Assembly (NCBI RefSeq): GCF_000306115.2
Contig: NZ_AKWX02000007.1
Span: 868,001-932,000 of the forward strand
Reading direction: 5' to 3'
Length of the DNA: 64,000 nt
Origin: Leptospira wolffii serovar Khorat str. Khorat-H2
Lineage (GTDB): Bacteria > Spirochaetota > Leptospiria > Leptospirales > Leptospiraceae
The translations under genes and the position numbers were made by a program. Under the pieces are notes generated by a model, which was not told the origin of the DNA, ran no database searches, and was given only the letters and a program-made list of their open reading frames with translations. Shown in pieces: positions 34,325 through 45,391 of this stretch (position 1 is the stretch's first letter; each line of letters begins with the position of its first letter).

Positions 34325-35505
34325 AAAAGTTAAACGTATCTGAACTGAAAGCGGGAATGAGATTCACCAAACCGGTTTATCTGGATAAGGAAAATCTGTT
34401 CATCACGTCCAATACTCCAATCACCGATTCCGACTTGGAAAGACTCAAACGCTTCGGTATTACGGAAGTTCTGACTCACGGAGACATTCTGGTCATAGAC
34501 GTGGATCCCGATCATTTGGAAACCCAGTTAGAGGATTTCATCGTCAGTACGATCGTGGACGAGGACCTTCTTCCCCTAAAAGGAATTTACGATAATTTAA
34601 ATAGAATTAAGGTCCAGTTCTCCAATCTATTTAAGAATACTTTCAACGTGGTTCAGGATGTGTATCGCAAGGCCGCCGACGATAAGATATTCGATTTTGG
34701 ACCGGTAAGGGAGCAAGGAGAGGCTCTCACTGATTTCGTGCGCACTCATTCCAATCTGTCTTATCTCATTTTAGGGATGAATAATCCGGGATATTATCTA
34801 TATAATCAGATCACGACTTCCACTTTTTATGCTTTGATCATAGGAAAGCTACTGGATTTTTCCCGACCCAAGATGTTGGACCTCGCCATTTCCTGTCTTG
34901 TGGCGGATGTAGGAATGACCAAGGTTCCCGCTACGATTTCCGAAAAAACGGACCAACTTACGGACGAGGAATACAAATCCATTCTAAAGCACACAATCAT
35001 CGGCTATCAAATTCTGACCCAAAAAGTCAAGATCAAGAATAGCCTCGCAATCGTAGCTCTACAGCACCATGAGAGATTCGATGGAAAAGGATATCCTCAG
35101 AAATTAGCCGGAGTCGCGATCGAGGAAAACGCGAGAATTTATGCGATCGCGGATAATTTCTCCGCGCTTATTACCAATCGTCCTCATCGCCAAAGGATTC
35201 TTCCTCACGAGGCGATCAAATCCATGATTAGCATGGATGTGGGAAAGTTCGACCTAAAGATTGTGCGCACATTTTTGAACCAAGTATCCCTATATCCGGT
35301 AGGTTCCTGCGTAGAGCTCTCCGATAAAAGAGTGGGAATCGTTTTAAGTTCCAATCCCGATAAACCTTTACGCCCCTCCATTCGTATTATAAAAGACGAA
35401 TATGGAACCTACGTTAGAAATCTGATTCTCGTGGACTTAGTAAAGGAGAATCATTTATTCATCGTCAAGGCCTTAGATCTGATCGAAGCCACCGCGAATA
35501 AATAA
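34321..35505 (+). CDS. HD-GYP-related protein with degenerate metal-binding residues
   Basis: A 394-residue cytoplasmic protein without TM segments. Residues 1-130 hold an N-terminal domain ([23 protein letters not shown]). Residues ~140-330 match HD-GYP c-di-GMP phosphodiesterases: [29 protein letters not shown] (H249-H250...G257-Y258-P259), [20 protein letters not shown]. The metal-binding HD of HDxGK is replaced by A195-D196 in [11 protein letters not shown], and the first expected His is also missing. It may bind c-di-GMP or partners without hydrolysing it. The last 60 residues are a PilZ-like or beta-rich extension that I cannot assign. Start overlaps the FlhB-like gene by 4 nt. Confidence 0.8.
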   Translation: MKKLNVSELKAGMRFTKPVYLDKENLFITSNTPITDSDLERLKRFGITEVLTHGDILVIDVDPDHLETQLEDFIVSTIVDEDLLPLKGIYDNLNRIKVQFSNLFKNTFNVVQDVYRKAADDKIFDFGPVREQGEALTDFVRTHSNLSYLILGMNNPGYYLYNQITTSTFYALIIGKLLDFSRPKMLDLAISCLVADVGMTKVPATISEKTDQLTDEEYKSILKHTIIGYQILTQKVKIKNSLAIVALQHHERFDGKGYPQKLAGVAIEENARIYAIADNFSALITNRPHRQRILPHEAIKSMISMDVGKFDLKIVRTFLNQVSLYPVGSCVELSDKRVGIVLSSNPDKPLRPSIRIIKDEYGTYVRNLILVDLVKENHLFIVKALDLIEATANK

Positions 35506-35547
35506 AAATTTCACGCAAACCTCCCGGCGCCGGAACCGGCTTTTCGT

Positions 35548-35904
35548 ATGGAAAAAGATCGTTCCAAGCGAGAAGCGGGGATCACCGGAGAAAATCTTGC
35601 GGCGGATTTCCTTTTAAAAAACGGGTATAGCATTCTTGCCAGAAATCATAGAATCCGGATCGGAGAAATCGACATAATCGCCTTAAAAGAGGAAACTATT
35701 CATTTTATCGAAGTGAAGCATTGGACCTCTCCCGGATACTCGGACCCCCTGGAGACGTTTACCCCTAAGAAAATCAAAAGGATGAGAGCGGCAGCCGCGG
35801 ATTATTTGCGCAGAGATCGTTCTCTTCAAAACTATTTTGTCTCTTTTTGCCTAGTCTCTGTGGGTGAAAAAAGGGAACTGAATTTTTATCTAAATCTATT
35901 CTAA
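35548..35904 (+). CDS. YraN/UPF0102-family endonuclease-like protein
   Basis: A 118-residue protein with the Holliday-junction-resolvase-like fold of UPF0102: GENLAADFLLKNGYSILARNHR, GEIDIIALKEETIHFIEVKHW (the D..E.K nuclease core) and FTPKKIKRMRAAAADYL. The function is not proven in the family. It lies near rnhB and comM as in many bacteria. Upstream, GCCG-GAAC-CGGC-TTTT at about 35530-35542 could be a small hairpin just before the ATG; I see no convincing ribosome site. Confidence 0.88.
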   Translation: MEKDRSKREAGITGENLAADFLLKNGYSILARNHRIRIGEIDIIALKEETIHFIEVKHWTSPGYSDPLETFTPKKIKRMRAAAADYLRRDRSLQNYFVSFCLVSVGEKRELNFYLNLF

Positions 35905-35972
35905 AAGCTTCGTTAAGCGTTTCCCGGAACGGGTCGATTTTCGAATTGTCTGCGGGTTCTCAAGGATGAGGA

Positions 35973-36196
<224 letters not shown>

Positions 36197-36228
36197 CCAC
36201 AAAAATAAAACCGTCGAAAGAACGAAGC

Positions 36229-37764
36229 TTAGGCTACGGCCCTGTTTTCCGGAGACCATCCGGAATTCAGGAAAACAAGGGCCTCCTCTAAGTGCCTCTC
36301 CAAAATCTCTCCGCTACCTTCCAAATCCGCAATCGTTCTCGCCACCTTTCTCCATTGGGAAGACTTGCGAATACTGAACCTCAATTTAGAAGCCGACTCG
36401 TTTAGGAAATCGGAAAGTTCCTTCGAGAGGGGAATACAAGCCTCCACCTCGTCGCCCCGAAGTCTTCCGTTATACAATTTTCCGGTTCTTCTCCAAAGTC
36501 TTTCTCTTTGGATCTCTGCCGCCTTGGTCACGGAGTCCCGGATCTTTTTCAAGTCTACGGACACTTTTCTCTGATCCGGATCGCCCGAGACGCGCAATTG
36601 GCAGAAGATTTCCACTCGGTCCCAAAAAGGTCCCGTAAAAGGAGCCTGGTATTTTTTCACCGTAGAAGGAGAACATATGCATGGCCTAAATCCGGATTCG
36701 AAATATCCGCAAGGACAGGGGTTAGTAGCCGCCATAAGAAGGAACGGGGCAGGGTGGGTGACGGATCCTGTGATCCGAGAGACCGTGATCTTTCCTTCTT
36801 CCATAGGTTCTCTCAGAGCTTGCAGCGTTCTGGATTGGAATTCGGAAAGTTCGTCTAAGAAAAGAATTCCGTGAGAAGCCAAGGAAACTTCTCCCATTTT
36901 TAAATTACTGGAACCTCCCACTAGAGAAATATCCGAAGCGGTATGGTGGGGACTCCGAAAAGGCCTCTCTACTTCCGTATCGCAAAGCAATTCTCCGAAG
37001 GAACGAAGAGCTAAGAGTTCCACTCCTTCCGATTCTCCGATTGGAGGCAAAAAAGAATACGCCAATTTGGAAAGCATCGTTTTTCCCGTTCCCGGAGAAC
37101 CTGAAAGGAGACAATGGTGAAAGCCCGCACTCGCGATTTGCACCGCCCGAACGGCAGGAAGTTGGCTCCTATAAAATTCCGCCTTCCAGGGATAGACTTC
37201 CGGTTTCATTCGGATCCTTCCTTTCGGTTCGGGCGAAATTCCTCCCTTCAATAACGGGACCAAATCTCTCAAATGGGATATGGGAAATACGGAGAATTGT
37301 CCCAGAACGGACGCCTCCTCTCTATTTTCGTAAGGAACGACCACTTGAGAATATTCCGAATTTCCGACCGACATAAGAATCGGAAGAATTCCTCTCAATG
37401 GCTTGAGGCTTCCGTCGAGTCCTAGTTCTCCTAGTAAAAGGAATTTTTCCAGCTTCGCCGGATACGGGAGCTGGCCGGTAAGAGAAAGAATTCCCGCGGC
37501 TATGGGAAGATCCAAATAGGTTCCTTCTTTTTTTCTGCCGGCAGGGGCAAGATGCACTAGAATATTCAAAAGGGAGTAATCGAAACCGCTGTTTTCGACG
37601 GCGATCCGGATTCTGTCGGCCGATTCCTTGATTGCGGTCGTCGCGAGTCCCGTAATCGCGAACCTGGGAATCCCGCGTTTCATATTGATTTCAACGGAAA
37701 CGGGGAAGGCCCGGATTCCTTCCAGAGAGGCACCTTGGAGTCGAACTAGTTTTAATGTTTCCAT
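36229..37764 (-). CDS. comM: ComM/YifB-family Mg-chelatase-like AAA+ ATPase
   Basis: AAA+ helicase; ComM drives branch migration during integration of transformed DNA in Vibrio and Haemophilus. The 511 residues begin with an S5/Lon-like domain ([27 protein letters not shown]...[27 protein letters not shown]), then Walker [47 protein letters not shown] (Walker B), [12 protein letters not shown] (sensor 1) and a C-terminal helical domain with [16 protein letters not shown]. Length is typical. It is the only minus-strand gene between 13 kb and 52 kb and appears monocistronic. Confidence 0.93.
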   Translation of the reverse strand: METLKLVRLQGASLEGIRAFPVSVEINMKRGIPRFAITGLATTAIKESADRIRIAVENSGFDYSLLNILVHLAPAGRKKEGTYLDLPIAAGILSLTGQLPYPAKLEKFLLLGELGLDGSLKPLRGILPILMSVGNSEYSQVVVPYENREEASVLGQFSVFPISHLRDLVPLLKGGISPEPKGRIRMKPEVYPWKAEFYRSQLPAVRAVQIASAGFHHCLLSGSPGTGKTMLSKLAYSFLPPIGESEGVELLALRSFGELLCDTEVERPFRSPHHTASDISLVGGSSNLKMGEVSLASHGILFLDELSEFQSRTLQALREPMEEGKITVSRITGSVTHPAPFLLMAATNPCPCGYFESGFRPCICSPSTVKKYQAPFTGPFWDRVEIFCQLRVSGDPDQRKVSVDLKKIRDSVTKAAEIQRERLWRRTGKLYNGRLRGDEVEACIPLSKELSDFLNESASKLRFSIRKSSQWRKVARTIADLEGSGEILERHLEEALVFLNSGWSPENRAVA

Positions 37765-37854
37765 GCAGGTCTCGATTCCTCGAAAAGGACTTCCGCGCGC
37801 TTTTTTTTAAAAACTAGTTTATCCTCTTCGGTCCCCGAATATCCTTTGCCTGAA

Positions 37855-38220
37855 ATGGTGCGATTGCCGGCTTTTTTACTGACTCTATTGACGATTCAAT
37901 GTGCAGCCAGATTGATTAAGCAGGACAAATTGTTGGATATCAACGCGCATTACCAGGACAAGGTCTATTCTCTGAAAAAGGACACCAAAGTGTCCACCTC
38001 CGAGACCTTCCGCAAGGGAATGCTAGTGCGAATCTATGTGGAATCGACTCCGTCGCTCATTAAAATCAAGTGTTACCCCGCCGACCAGAAAAGGGAACAC
38101 GCGATCGGTAGGTTGATTGCCTATCAGGTAAACGACGATTTCGAGAAGAAAGCCATCAATATCGAGGATTTGGATAAGATTGTTGAAAATGAGCTCACGG
38201 AATATAAAAAGAAAAAGTAA
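37855..38220 (+). CDS. small putative lipoprotein upstream of the type II secretion genes
   Basis: A 121-residue protein starting [20 protein letters not shown]; residues 1-15 form a signal peptide with LTIQC as a loose spirochaetal lipobox, lipidated at Cys16. The remainder (about 105 residues) has basic beta-strands then a charged helix ending KKKK, with [34 protein letters not shown] in parts. A TTG at 37846 would extend by three residues. Size, lipidation and position next to secretin genes recall pilotins (GspS/PilW type), but there is no sequence match I can see. The M23 gene begins within or shortly after its end. Confidence 0.65.
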   Translation: MVRLPAFLLTLLTIQCAARLIKQDKLLDINAHYQDKVYSLKKDTKVSTSETFRKGMLVRIYVESTPSLIKIKCYPADQKREHAIGRLIAYQVNDDFEKKAINIEDLDKIVENELTEYKKKK

Positions 38221-39202
38221 ACGTCCTAGACTCCCCGGTTCAAGAAGGCATCCCGACCCGACCGATATTAAATACGTGAAACGGACGATTCTTTGCCTTC
38301 CCATTATCTCTGCCATGCTTACCTCATCGTTGTCGGCCGATCCGCTCAAAAACTATGATTCTGCAATTAGCGACTATGCTAATAAGGATTCTTCCTTCTT
38401 CACTGACAAGGAAGAGCGTAAGATTAAGCAATTATTCTCCCAATCTCCGGAAGAATGGGAAGCGGATAAGTTCTCCTCCTTAAGTTATAATAAAGACAAG
38501 TCCAATTTGGAATTGCCTTCCTTTATCAGCATCAACCCGATCATTTCTTCCAAAATCGTGAATCAAAGCGGTATCGTTTTGAAATCCTATGTCGTAAAAC
38601 CTAAGGACACGCTTTTTAGAATCGCAAAGTCTTTAAAGACCACCGCTTCTAAGATCACGGAAGCCAACGGTTTAAAAAAGGGTTCCGTGCTGAAAGTGGG
38701 ACAAAGTCTTAGCGTTCCCGTAAAGGTAGCTAACGCATCCCGCCAAAAAATCGAATTCAGAAGGGTATTTCTGACTCCAGTATTGAATGCTCGGGTATCC
38801 TCCCGCTTCGGCAAAAGAAAAGACCCGTTCCATACGGGAGGAGGGGGTTATCATACTGGAATCGATTTAGCCGGTCCCCAGGGAGCTCCTATCCTTGCCT
38901 CCGCCGACGGAGTGGTTAGTTTTGCCGGAGTCAACGGCGGATACGGAAATTCGGTAATCGTGGATCATGGAAACGGCTATAAAACCATGTATGCCCACTG
39001 TGCAAAAATTACGGTGGAAGTGGGAACAAAAGTAAAAGCGGGAACGGTCATAGGGGCAGTAGGTCGTACCGGTTCCGCCACGGGTTCCCATCTTCACTTC
39101 GAAGTATTTTACAACGAAAAGAGAATCAATCCAGAAGCGGCGCTCAGAAAAACCTTAAAAATCGTAACCAATCTAGATACCGGAAAGGTAGCTAAAATTT
39201 AG
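38189..39202 (+). CDS. LysM and M23 (LytM) peptidoglycan endopeptidase
   Basis: Exported zinc peptidase with a cell-wall-binding LysM domain. A hydrophobic signal segment [20 protein letters not shown] lies about residues 33-50 from the ATG at 38189; a GTG at 38276 would place it at the very N-terminus and avoid the 32-nt overlap with the lipoprotein gene, and is an equally good start. Lys[21 protein letters not shown] with [14 protein letters not shown]23: [21 protein letters not shown] (HxxxD), TMYAHCAKI and GSHLHFEV (HxH), so the metal site is intact and the enzyme is probably active. It may open the murein for assembly of the secretion machine encoded next. Confidence 0.88.
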   Translation: MSSRNIKRKSKRPRLPGSRRHPDPTDIKYVKRTILCLPIISAMLTSSLSADPLKNYDSAISDYANKDSSFFTDKEERKIKQLFSQSPEEWEADKFSSLSYNKDKSNLELPSFISINPIISSKIVNQSGIVLKSYVVKPKDTLFRIAKSLKTTASKITEANGLKKGSVLKVGQSLSVPVKVANASRQKIEFRRVFLTPVLNARVSSRFGKRKDPFHTGGGGYHTGIDLAGPQGAPILASADGVVSFAGVNGGYGNSVIVDHGNGYKTMYAHCAKITVEVGTKVKAGTVIGAVGRTGSATGSHLHFEVFYNEKRINPEAALRKTLKIVTNLDTGKVAKI

Positions 39203-39285
39203 AATTCGAAGTTCTAAGTCTTCTCGCAAGAAATTTCGGGAACGGCTTTTTTATCGGATTTTAAGGGCGGTTATAAAAGGCGGCA

Positions 39286-40182
39286 ATGAACGCGTTTTTC
39301 ATAGAATTAAGAAAGCATACTTTCCTGGCATTGATTCCCATTGTGGTGCTATTCTCACTATCCTTGGCCTATCTTTGCAGAGGAGTACTCTTGCTTTTTC
39401 TTACCCCCGACGTTCAAACAAGCGCCTCGGGAACCGCCTATGCAAGAAGACCCGTTTCGACTCCCATCGTTTCCATAGAATCCTATAAGGAACTCGTAAC
39501 CGGAAATTTTTTCCGAGGTAGTCTTGCTCCTCCTCCGGGAGAAACCGCTTTGGGAGCGGACGGGAACCCGGCTCCTCCTGACACAGGAGAAGGGGAGGAG
39601 ATGCGGATCACTGGTACCCTAAGCGGGCACTGGAGTTTTGCTAGAGTTACCATATTAGAAAAAGGAAAACAAAACGCGGAAGAATTCGCAACCGGCGAAA
39701 CCATAGCGGGCTATAAGGTCAAGGCGATCAATCTCACCCATGTGGTCTTGGAAAAAGGAGGCTCTTCCCTCAAGGTCGAAATCGGTCAGACCCCTGGAGA
39801 AGCTAGAGCGAAATTAGGAGCCGCCGCCCAAGGACCTGTACCGGCAGGTTCGGGGGACGCAGTACGTAAGATTCTTTCCAGACAGGACGTAAATAGAAAG
39901 CTGGCGGATCCAACCGCAATCTACAAGAACGCCAGATTTGGCCCATTTATGGAAAACAACGCGATTACCGGCTACAAAATCTATAGCATCGGAAATGAGC
40001 ATATATTTTATTCCTTAGGCGCCCGGAACGGAGACGTAATTCGCCGGGTCAACGGTATGCCTCTCAACGATACCGTAAAAATGTTAGAAATGTGGAATTC
40101 CATTAAAACGACCGATAAAGTCTCTGTAGACGTAGACAGAGGCGGAAAGATCCTGACCTATGAATTTATTATCCGGAACTGA
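39286..40182 (+). CDS. gspC: type II secretion protein C (inner-membrane connector)
   Basis: Bitopic inner-membrane subunit that contacts the secretin. The 298 residues include a TM helix near 12-38 ([19 protein letters not shown]), a homology region around 62-165 ([52 protein letters not shown]) and a PDZ-like C-terminus with [41 protein letters not shown], the usual GspC layout. AAGGCGG lies a few nt before the ATG. It heads the continuous gspC-gspN order; secretin follows 7 nt later. Confidence 0.87.
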   Translation: MNAFFIELRKHTFLALIPIVVLFSLSLAYLCRGVLLLFLTPDVQTSASGTAYARRPVSTPIVSIESYKELVTGNFFRGSLAPPPGETALGADGNPAPPDTGEGEEMRITGTLSGHWSFARVTILEKGKQNAEEFATGETIAGYKVKAINLTHVVLEKGGSSLKVEIGQTPGEARAKLGAAAQGPVPAGSGDAVRKILSRQDVNRKLADPTAIYKNARFGPFMENNAITGYKIYSIGNEHIFYSLGARNGDVIRRVNGMPLNDTVKMLEMWNSIKTTDKVSVDVDRGGKILTYEFIIRN

Positions 40183-40189
40183 AGAATAG

Positions 40190-41977
40190 ATGCGCAAAAG
40201 AGAATTCAAATCCCTTTATCTTAGAAATGCGACTTTCGCGGTTTTACTTCTGCTTTCGGTGAATGAGGGTGTATATTCCCAAAATACGAAAAAAGGTAAG
40301 AGAAGTACGACCCCGGCCGCGGAAGATACGAAAGAGCGTACATTCTTCGCAAACTGGAGAGACACCGAGCTTAACGATTTCTTAAAGGGGATGAGCGCAA
40401 TCCTCCGTAAAAACATTCTCTTGGACGAAAGCCTAAAAGGCAAAAAAATCACCATCATCTCCCAAAAGGAGATCCCTGTTAAGAACGCGTTCCCTTTCAT
40501 GAAGGCGGTACTCGAGTCCATGGGATTCGCCGTGGTGGAAGAAGCAGACCTGATCACGATCGTAAAGTTAAAGGACGCTCTGGCTCGTTCTCCTTATGTT
40601 AGAGTGGGAAAAGAGCCGATTCCGGATAACGAGGCTCTGGACAATAGAATCATCACTCAAATCATTCCTGTGGAAAACGTAAAGCCGGAGGAATTGGAAC
40701 CCATTCTAAAAAGATTAACTTCTCCGAATACGGATGTTATCGTTTACAGAAATACGAACACCATCGTCCTCTCCGGTTCCACCGCCGACATCAATAAGCT
40801 TTTGACCCTCGTAAACGAATTGGATATCAAGCCGGACGAAGCAGGTCCGGGATCCGTCTCTTCCGCAGGCGACGTACATATTTATACTTTGGAATACAGC
40901 GAAGCTGAGAAAATCGCAGCTACTCTCATCAAGCTGGACAATCCGATAGTGGGAGACGTTCCCACTCCGAGCGGAGCACCGGGTGCTCCTCCACCTCCGG
41001 CTCCCAAAGTGGAAAAGATCAAAGCGGTCTCCCACAAGGAATCCAACTCCGTCATAGTAACCGCAACGGAAGCGGAATGGAACGAGATCCGTAAGATCAT
41101 CCGTGTTTTAGATTCTGCGAGAAAACAAGTCTTATTGGAAGTGTTGATCGTAGAGCTCTCCTCCACGGATACGAACGATTTCGGTATAGACTGGAGATTC
41201 CAAGGCCAAGGACCTTATAGCCAATTTAACTCAGGGCTTGCCAAAGAAGGAAATATCATCAACTCTAGCGGTAGGATCAATCCGAACCTGAACACATTAT
41301 CCGGCTTCTCCTTAGGATTCGTGCAGGCCGGTGCTCAACAGATTTTAGGAATCTTAAGTGCCAATCAAGGGAATGAGAATTTTAACGTCCTTTCCGCTCC
41401 GCAGGTTCTCACTTTGGATAACCAAGAAGCGGAGATCAACGTGGGTCAGGATGTTCCGGTAAGAACCCAAAGTAGAAACGCGGGATTAGGCGGCGCGAAC
41501 GCCGTTACCGTGGATAACTACGAATATCGACCCACAGGTATCAAACTGAAATTCACTCCCCATGTGAATAAGAATAATAAGATCACGTTGGATCTATTAC
41601 AAGAGATCAAGAATATCGCCTCCATCGCGTTGGCGGGAGGTAACCCTACCTTCAATAGAAGGGAAGTCAAGACCACGATTACCATAGATAATAAGCAGAC
41701 CATCGTTATCGGAGGACTCATCTCCAACGATAAACAAAAGCGTCTCATTAAGATCCCTCTTCTGGGAGATATTCCTTATCTGGGTTGGATCTTCCGTAGA
41801 ACCACGGAACAATTAAAAAAGACCAATTTGATGGTCTTTATCACTCCTCATATCCTGGACAACCGCGAATTGGCCGATAAAATGACGGTCAAAAAGAAGC
41901 TCCAACAGGAAAGATACGAGATCGAAAGAGAAAGAGTTCTGAACAAGGAAGCAACGATCAAGGAACGCGGAGAATAA
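40190..41977 (+). CDS. gspD: type II secretion secretin
   Basis: Outer-membrane channel of the type II system. The 595 residues: signal peptide to about residue 30, N0 domain ([20 protein letters not shown] through [13 protein letters not shown]), N1 ([20 protein letters not shown]...[16 protein letters not shown]), one further N domain with a proline-rich loop ([18 protein letters not shown], then [13 protein letters not shown], then [20 protein letters not shown]), and the secretin core ([60 protein letters not shown]). It seems to have three N domains rather than the four of enterobacterial GspD. A short charged tail follows that might bind a pilotin. Confidence 0.94.
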   Translation: MRKREFKSLYLRNATFAVLLLLSVNEGVYSQNTKKGKRSTTPAAEDTKERTFFANWRDTELNDFLKGMSAILRKNILLDESLKGKKITIISQKEIPVKNAFPFMKAVLESMGFAVVEEADLITIVKLKDALARSPYVRVGKEPIPDNEALDNRIITQIIPVENVKPEELEPILKRLTSPNTDVIVYRNTNTIVLSGSTADINKLLTLVNELDIKPDEAGPGSVSSAGDVHIYTLEYSEAEKIAATLIKLDNPIVGDVPTPSGAPGAPPPPAPKVEKIKAVSHKESNSVIVTATEAEWNEIRKIIRVLDSARKQVLLEVLIVELSSTDTNDFGIDWRFQGQGPYSQFNSGLAKEGNIINSSGRINPNLNTLSGFSLGFVQAGAQQILGILSANQGNENFNVLSAPQVLTLDNQEAEINVGQDVPVRTQSRNAGLGGANAVTVDNYEYRPTGIKLKFTPHVNKNNKITLDLLQEIKNIASIALAGGNPTFNRREVKTTITIDNKQTIVIGGLISNDKQKRLIKIPLLGDIPYLGWIFRRTTEQLKKTNLMVFITPHILDNRELADKMTVKKKLQQERYEIERERVLNKEATIKERGE

Positions 41978-41983
41978 TCCAAA

Positions 41984-43657
41984 GTGAAGACCCTAGGAGA
42001 TATACTCGTCGAGGACGGAGTCATTTCTGAAAAAGATCTGGAGGAATCCCTTAAGCTCCAGAAGAAGAACCATCTTCCCCTAGGTCATATTCTGCAAAAA
42101 AAAGGGATCGCCGGAGAGATAGACGTCTTAAAGGCGATGGCTCGTCTCTACCGGATGGAATTCCGGGAAAAAATAGATTTCAAGGGAATGGAAGAGATTT
42201 ACGATCGCATTCCTCTCAAGCTTATCCAAAAAAGCAGGCTTGTCCCTTTCGAACTTGCCAAGAAGACGGTCCGAGTAGCTGTCTCAGATCCTACGGATCT
42301 CCATCCCATGGACGATGTCCGTGCTAATTTAAGAGAATTTAAAGTAGAATTCATTCTCGCTCCGGAACCGGAGATCATGAGAATCATCCACTCCCAGTTC
42401 GACACCACCTCCGCCGCGGCCAAGGATCTTTTGAACGAGATGGAGGGAAGTTTCTCCGAACTGGCGGAAGGTTTCGATAACGAGACTATAGACTTATCAG
42501 ACGACGCGCCCATCATCAAAATGGTAAACGTCATCCTCTCCCAAGCGGTGAACGAGAGAGCTTCGGATATACACGTAGAGCCTTACGAAAAAAGCCTGGT
42601 GGTTCGTTACAGGATAGACGGTATTCTGCATAACGTTCTAACTCCTCCTAAGTCCTACCACGCTGGGATCACTTCTCGTATCAAAATCATGTCCAACCTG
42701 AATATCGCCGAGAACCGATTGCCTCAGGACGGACGGATCAAATTGAGATTGGCCGGAAAGGATGTGGACATCCGCGTATCCACGATCCCTTGCCAATTCG
42801 GAGAACGTATCGTGATGCGTCTTCTCAATAAGACCGACCAGAAATACTCCCTAGACACGATGGGCTTTTATCCGGACCTAATCAAAACGCTTCGTACCTT
42901 AATCTACGAGCCCCACGGAATCGTACTAGTCACGGGACCTACCGGATCCGGAAAATCGACCACACTTTATTCCGCATTGAGCGAATTGAATACGGAAGAA
43001 AGAAACATCATCACCTGCGAAGACCCGGTGGAATACCAGATAGAAGGCGTTTCCCAGATGCAGATGCAGGAGAAAATCGGACTCACTTTCGCGACAGGAC
43101 TTCGGGCCATTCTTCGCCAGGACCCGGACGTGATCATGGTGGGGGAGATCAGGGACGAGGAAACCGCTAGGATCGCAATCCAGGCCTCCTTGACCGGTCA
43201 CTTGGTATTCTCCACATTGCACACCAACGACGCAGCATCCGCTGCGACCCGTCTTATAGATATGGGAATCGAGCCTTACCTGATCACGTCCACCGTGCTA
43301 GGCTTCATGGCCCAGCGTCTGGTGAGAACTATTTGCGAAAAATGTAAAGTTACATATAAACCCAGCGCGGAGGAATTGGAGTCCTTAGGAATTTCCAAAA
43401 AGCAACTCAAGGGCGGAGTATTGCATAAGGGAGAGGGTTGCAATCATTGTATGGGAACCGGATTCAAGGGCAGGACCGGAATCTACGAACTTCTTATCAT
43501 CAACAACCCGATCAAGGGAGCGATTCTTGCGGGACAGGACACGAACAGAATCAACGAGATCGCTTTAGAGAACGGATTCGAAACGATGAGAGATTACGGA
43601 ATTCGTAAGGTGATCGACGGGATCACGACTCCGGACGAAGTCCTGAGGGTCACTTAA
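41984..43657 (+). CDS. gspE: type II secretion ATPase
   Basis: Cytoplasmic hexameric ATPase driving pseudopilus growth. The 557 residues: N-terminal N1E/N2E domains ([20 protein letters not shown]... and [20 protein letters not shown]), Walker [16 protein letters not shown], Asp box [14 protein letters not shown], Walker [22 protein letters not shown], His box [15 protein letters not shown], and a zinc-binding CEKC...[16 protein letters not shown] start 6 nt after gspD. All catalytic elements are intact. Confidence 0.95.
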   Translation: MKTLGDILVEDGVISEKDLEESLKLQKKNHLPLGHILQKKGIAGEIDVLKAMARLYRMEFREKIDFKGMEEIYDRIPLKLIQKSRLVPFELAKKTVRVAVSDPTDLHPMDDVRANLREFKVEFILAPEPEIMRIIHSQFDTTSAAAKDLLNEMEGSFSELAEGFDNETIDLSDDAPIIKMVNVILSQAVNERASDIHVEPYEKSLVVRYRIDGILHNVLTPPKSYHAGITSRIKIMSNLNIAENRLPQDGRIKLRLAGKDVDIRVSTIPCQFGERIVMRLLNKTDQKYSLDTMGFYPDLIKTLRTLIYEPHGIVLVTGPTGSGKSTTLYSALSELNTEERNIITCEDPVEYQIEGVSQMQMQEKIGLTFATGLRAILRQDPDVIMVGEIRDEETARIAIQASLTGHLVFSTLHTNDAASAATRLIDMGIEPYLITSTVLGFMAQRLVRTICEKCKVTYKPSAEELESLGISKKQLKGGVLHKGEGCNHCMGTGFKGRTGIYELLIINNPIKGAILAGQDTNRINEIALENGFETMRDYGIRKVIDGITTPDEVLRVT

Positions 43658-43666
43658 TTTCGGGAC

Positions 43667-44893
43667 ATGGCTCTATTCACATATATCGCCTTCAATAAGA
43701 AGGGAAAGGAAGAAAAGGGGATTATCGACGCTCCTAATATCCAATCCGCACGGACCAAGCTGAAATCTAAGGGACTCTATGTCCGACAAATTTCCGAGGA
43801 TGCAGAGCGTAAGGATAGGGAACTATTTCCGTTTTTAGCCAAGCTTTTGTATCGGGTTCCGCGCAAGGTCATCGGAATGTTTTGCAGACAATTGGGAACA
43901 TTGCTAGGCGCCGGAATTCCTCTGGATAAATCCCTCTCGAATATAGTAGAGCAGACCGACCATGAAGTATTTCGAAAAGTCGTGGTCGCAATGCAGGCGG
44001 ATATCACAGAAGGTATTTCCCTTTCGGATGCGATGAGAAAACATCCGGACGTTTTTCCGAACCAGTATCCTTCTTTGGTTTCGGTGGGAGAAAGAACTGG
44101 GGATTACGAGACGGCCCTCATTCGTCTTTCGGAAATGGAGGACAAGAATATAGAGCTCCGCTCCAAAGTGACGACCGCATTAGTCTATCCTTCGATCATC
44201 TTCATTCTTCTACAACTCGTAATCATATTTCTACTCACGACCGTAGTTCCTCAAATAGAACATTTATTCGTGGAATTCAATGCGACCCTGCCTCTCATCA
44301 CAAGAATCGTGATCGGAAGTTCTAAGCTCATCACCGGATACTGGTTCCTACTTTTCCCGGCGATCTTTGCCGTGGTCATCGGGTTCTTCTTTTATAAGGG
44401 AACTCCGGAGGGAAAAGAAAAGTGGGAGAGGTTCGTCCTAAAAATTCCGATCGTAAGGACTCTTGCCAAAAAAGTTCTCATCTCCAATTTCGCGCGTAAT
44501 TTGGGAATTCTTCTAACGAATCGGGTTCCTCTGATCGTATCCTTACAAATCGTGGAACAAATCGTGGACCATTCCGTTTTCGGCGAGGAAATCCGAAACG
44601 CCGCGGGTAGAATCAGGGAAGGGGAGAAATTGTCCTCTTCTTTCTTAAGTTCCGAGATTCTCCCCCAAATGGTTTTGGGGATGATGTCCGCAGGAGAAGC
44701 CTCGGATAGAGTCCCGGAAATGATGAACAAATTGGCGGAAATCTACGATTCGGAAGTGGATACTTCTCTTAAAGCTGCGACCCAGGCCATAGAACCTCTT
44801 ATGTTGGTTTTCATGGGTTTTGCGATCGGAATTATCATGGCGGCTATCATCGTTCCGATGTTCAGCTTGACCCAAAACCTACAAGGCATATAA
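43667..44893 (+). CDS. gspF: type II secretion inner-membrane platform protein
   Basis: Polytopic platform protein contacting GspE and GspL. The 408 residues have two GspF repeats: first with FCRQLGTLLGAGIPLDKSLSNIVEQT and LSDAMRKHPDVFPNQYPSLVSVGERTG, and second with FARNLGILLTNRVPLIVSLQIVEQI and FLSSEILPQMVLGMMSAGEASDRV. TM helices lie near 170-195, 215-240 and 378-402. Length and repeat order match the family; 9 nt separates it from gspE. Confidence 0.94.
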   Translation: MALFTYIAFNKKGKEEKGIIDAPNIQSARTKLKSKGLYVRQISEDAERKDRELFPFLAKLLYRVPRKVIGMFCRQLGTLLGAGIPLDKSLSNIVEQTDHEVFRKVVVAMQADITEGISLSDAMRKHPDVFPNQYPSLVSVGERTGDYETALIRLSEMEDKNIELRSKVTTALVYPSIIFILLQLVIIFLLTTVVPQIEHLFVEFNATLPLITRIVIGSSKLITGYWFLLFPAIFAVVIGFFFYKGTPEGKEKWERFVLKIPIVRTLAKKVLISNFARNLGILLTNRVPLIVSLQIVEQIVDHSVFGEEIRNAAGRIREGEKLSSSFLSSEILPQMVLGMMSAGEASDRVPEMMNKLAEIYDSEVDTSLKAATQAIEPLMLVFMGFAIGIIMAAIIVPMFSLTQNLQGI

Positions 44894-44917
44894 AATCAAT
44901 ACAAAGGAGCACCGACT

Positions 44918-45385
44918 TTGAAAACGGGAAAGAAACGAAGACAAGGATTTACCCTGATCGAACTAGCGATCGTAGTCGCCATTTTAGGCGCTTTGATGGC
45001 GATCATCATCGTCAATATCGATATCACCGGAGTGAACAACGACACTGCGGCCCTCAAGCTTCGCAAGGATAAGCAAGAACTCAGAATGAACTTGGAGAGA
45101 TATTCCCAAAAATTCGGAAATTATCCCACCGAAGACCAAGGCCTCGAAGCTTTGGCGGAAAAGCCGACCACCGGAGACGTTCCGGAAGATTGGAGACCGA
45201 TGGTAAACAGTAAGGACGCACTCAAGGATCCTTGGAAGAATCCGTATAAACTACGATTCGACAATTCCGGAGAGATCCAAATCTTCACTTATGGAAGAGA
45301 CGGACAGGAAGGAGGAGAGGGTGAAAACACCGACTTTGACATCCTGAAAGACGAGGATTATCCGCCTCAATTCGCTAAAAAATAA
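44918..45385 (+). CDS. gspG: major type II pseudopilin
   Basis: Major pseudopilus subunit of 155 residues. A short basic leader (KTGKKRRQG) is cut before FTLIELAIVVAILGALMAI; Glu5 is present. The soluble part has YPTEDQGLEALAEKPTTGDVPEDW, DPWKNPYKLRF and FTYGRDGQEGGEGENTDF, the GspG calcium-loop region. TTG start with AAGGAG about 12 nt upstream (44903-44908). The prepilin peptidase needed for maturation is not in this window. Confidence 0.95.
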   Translation: MKTGKKRRQGFTLIELAIVVAILGALMAIIIVNIDITGVNNDTAALKLRKDKQELRMNLERYSQKFGNYPTEDQGLEALAEKPTTGDVPEDWRPMVNSKDALKDPWKNPYKLRFDNSGEIQIFTYGRDGQEGGEGENTDFDILKDEDYPPQFAKK

Positions 45386-45391
45386 TCTTCT

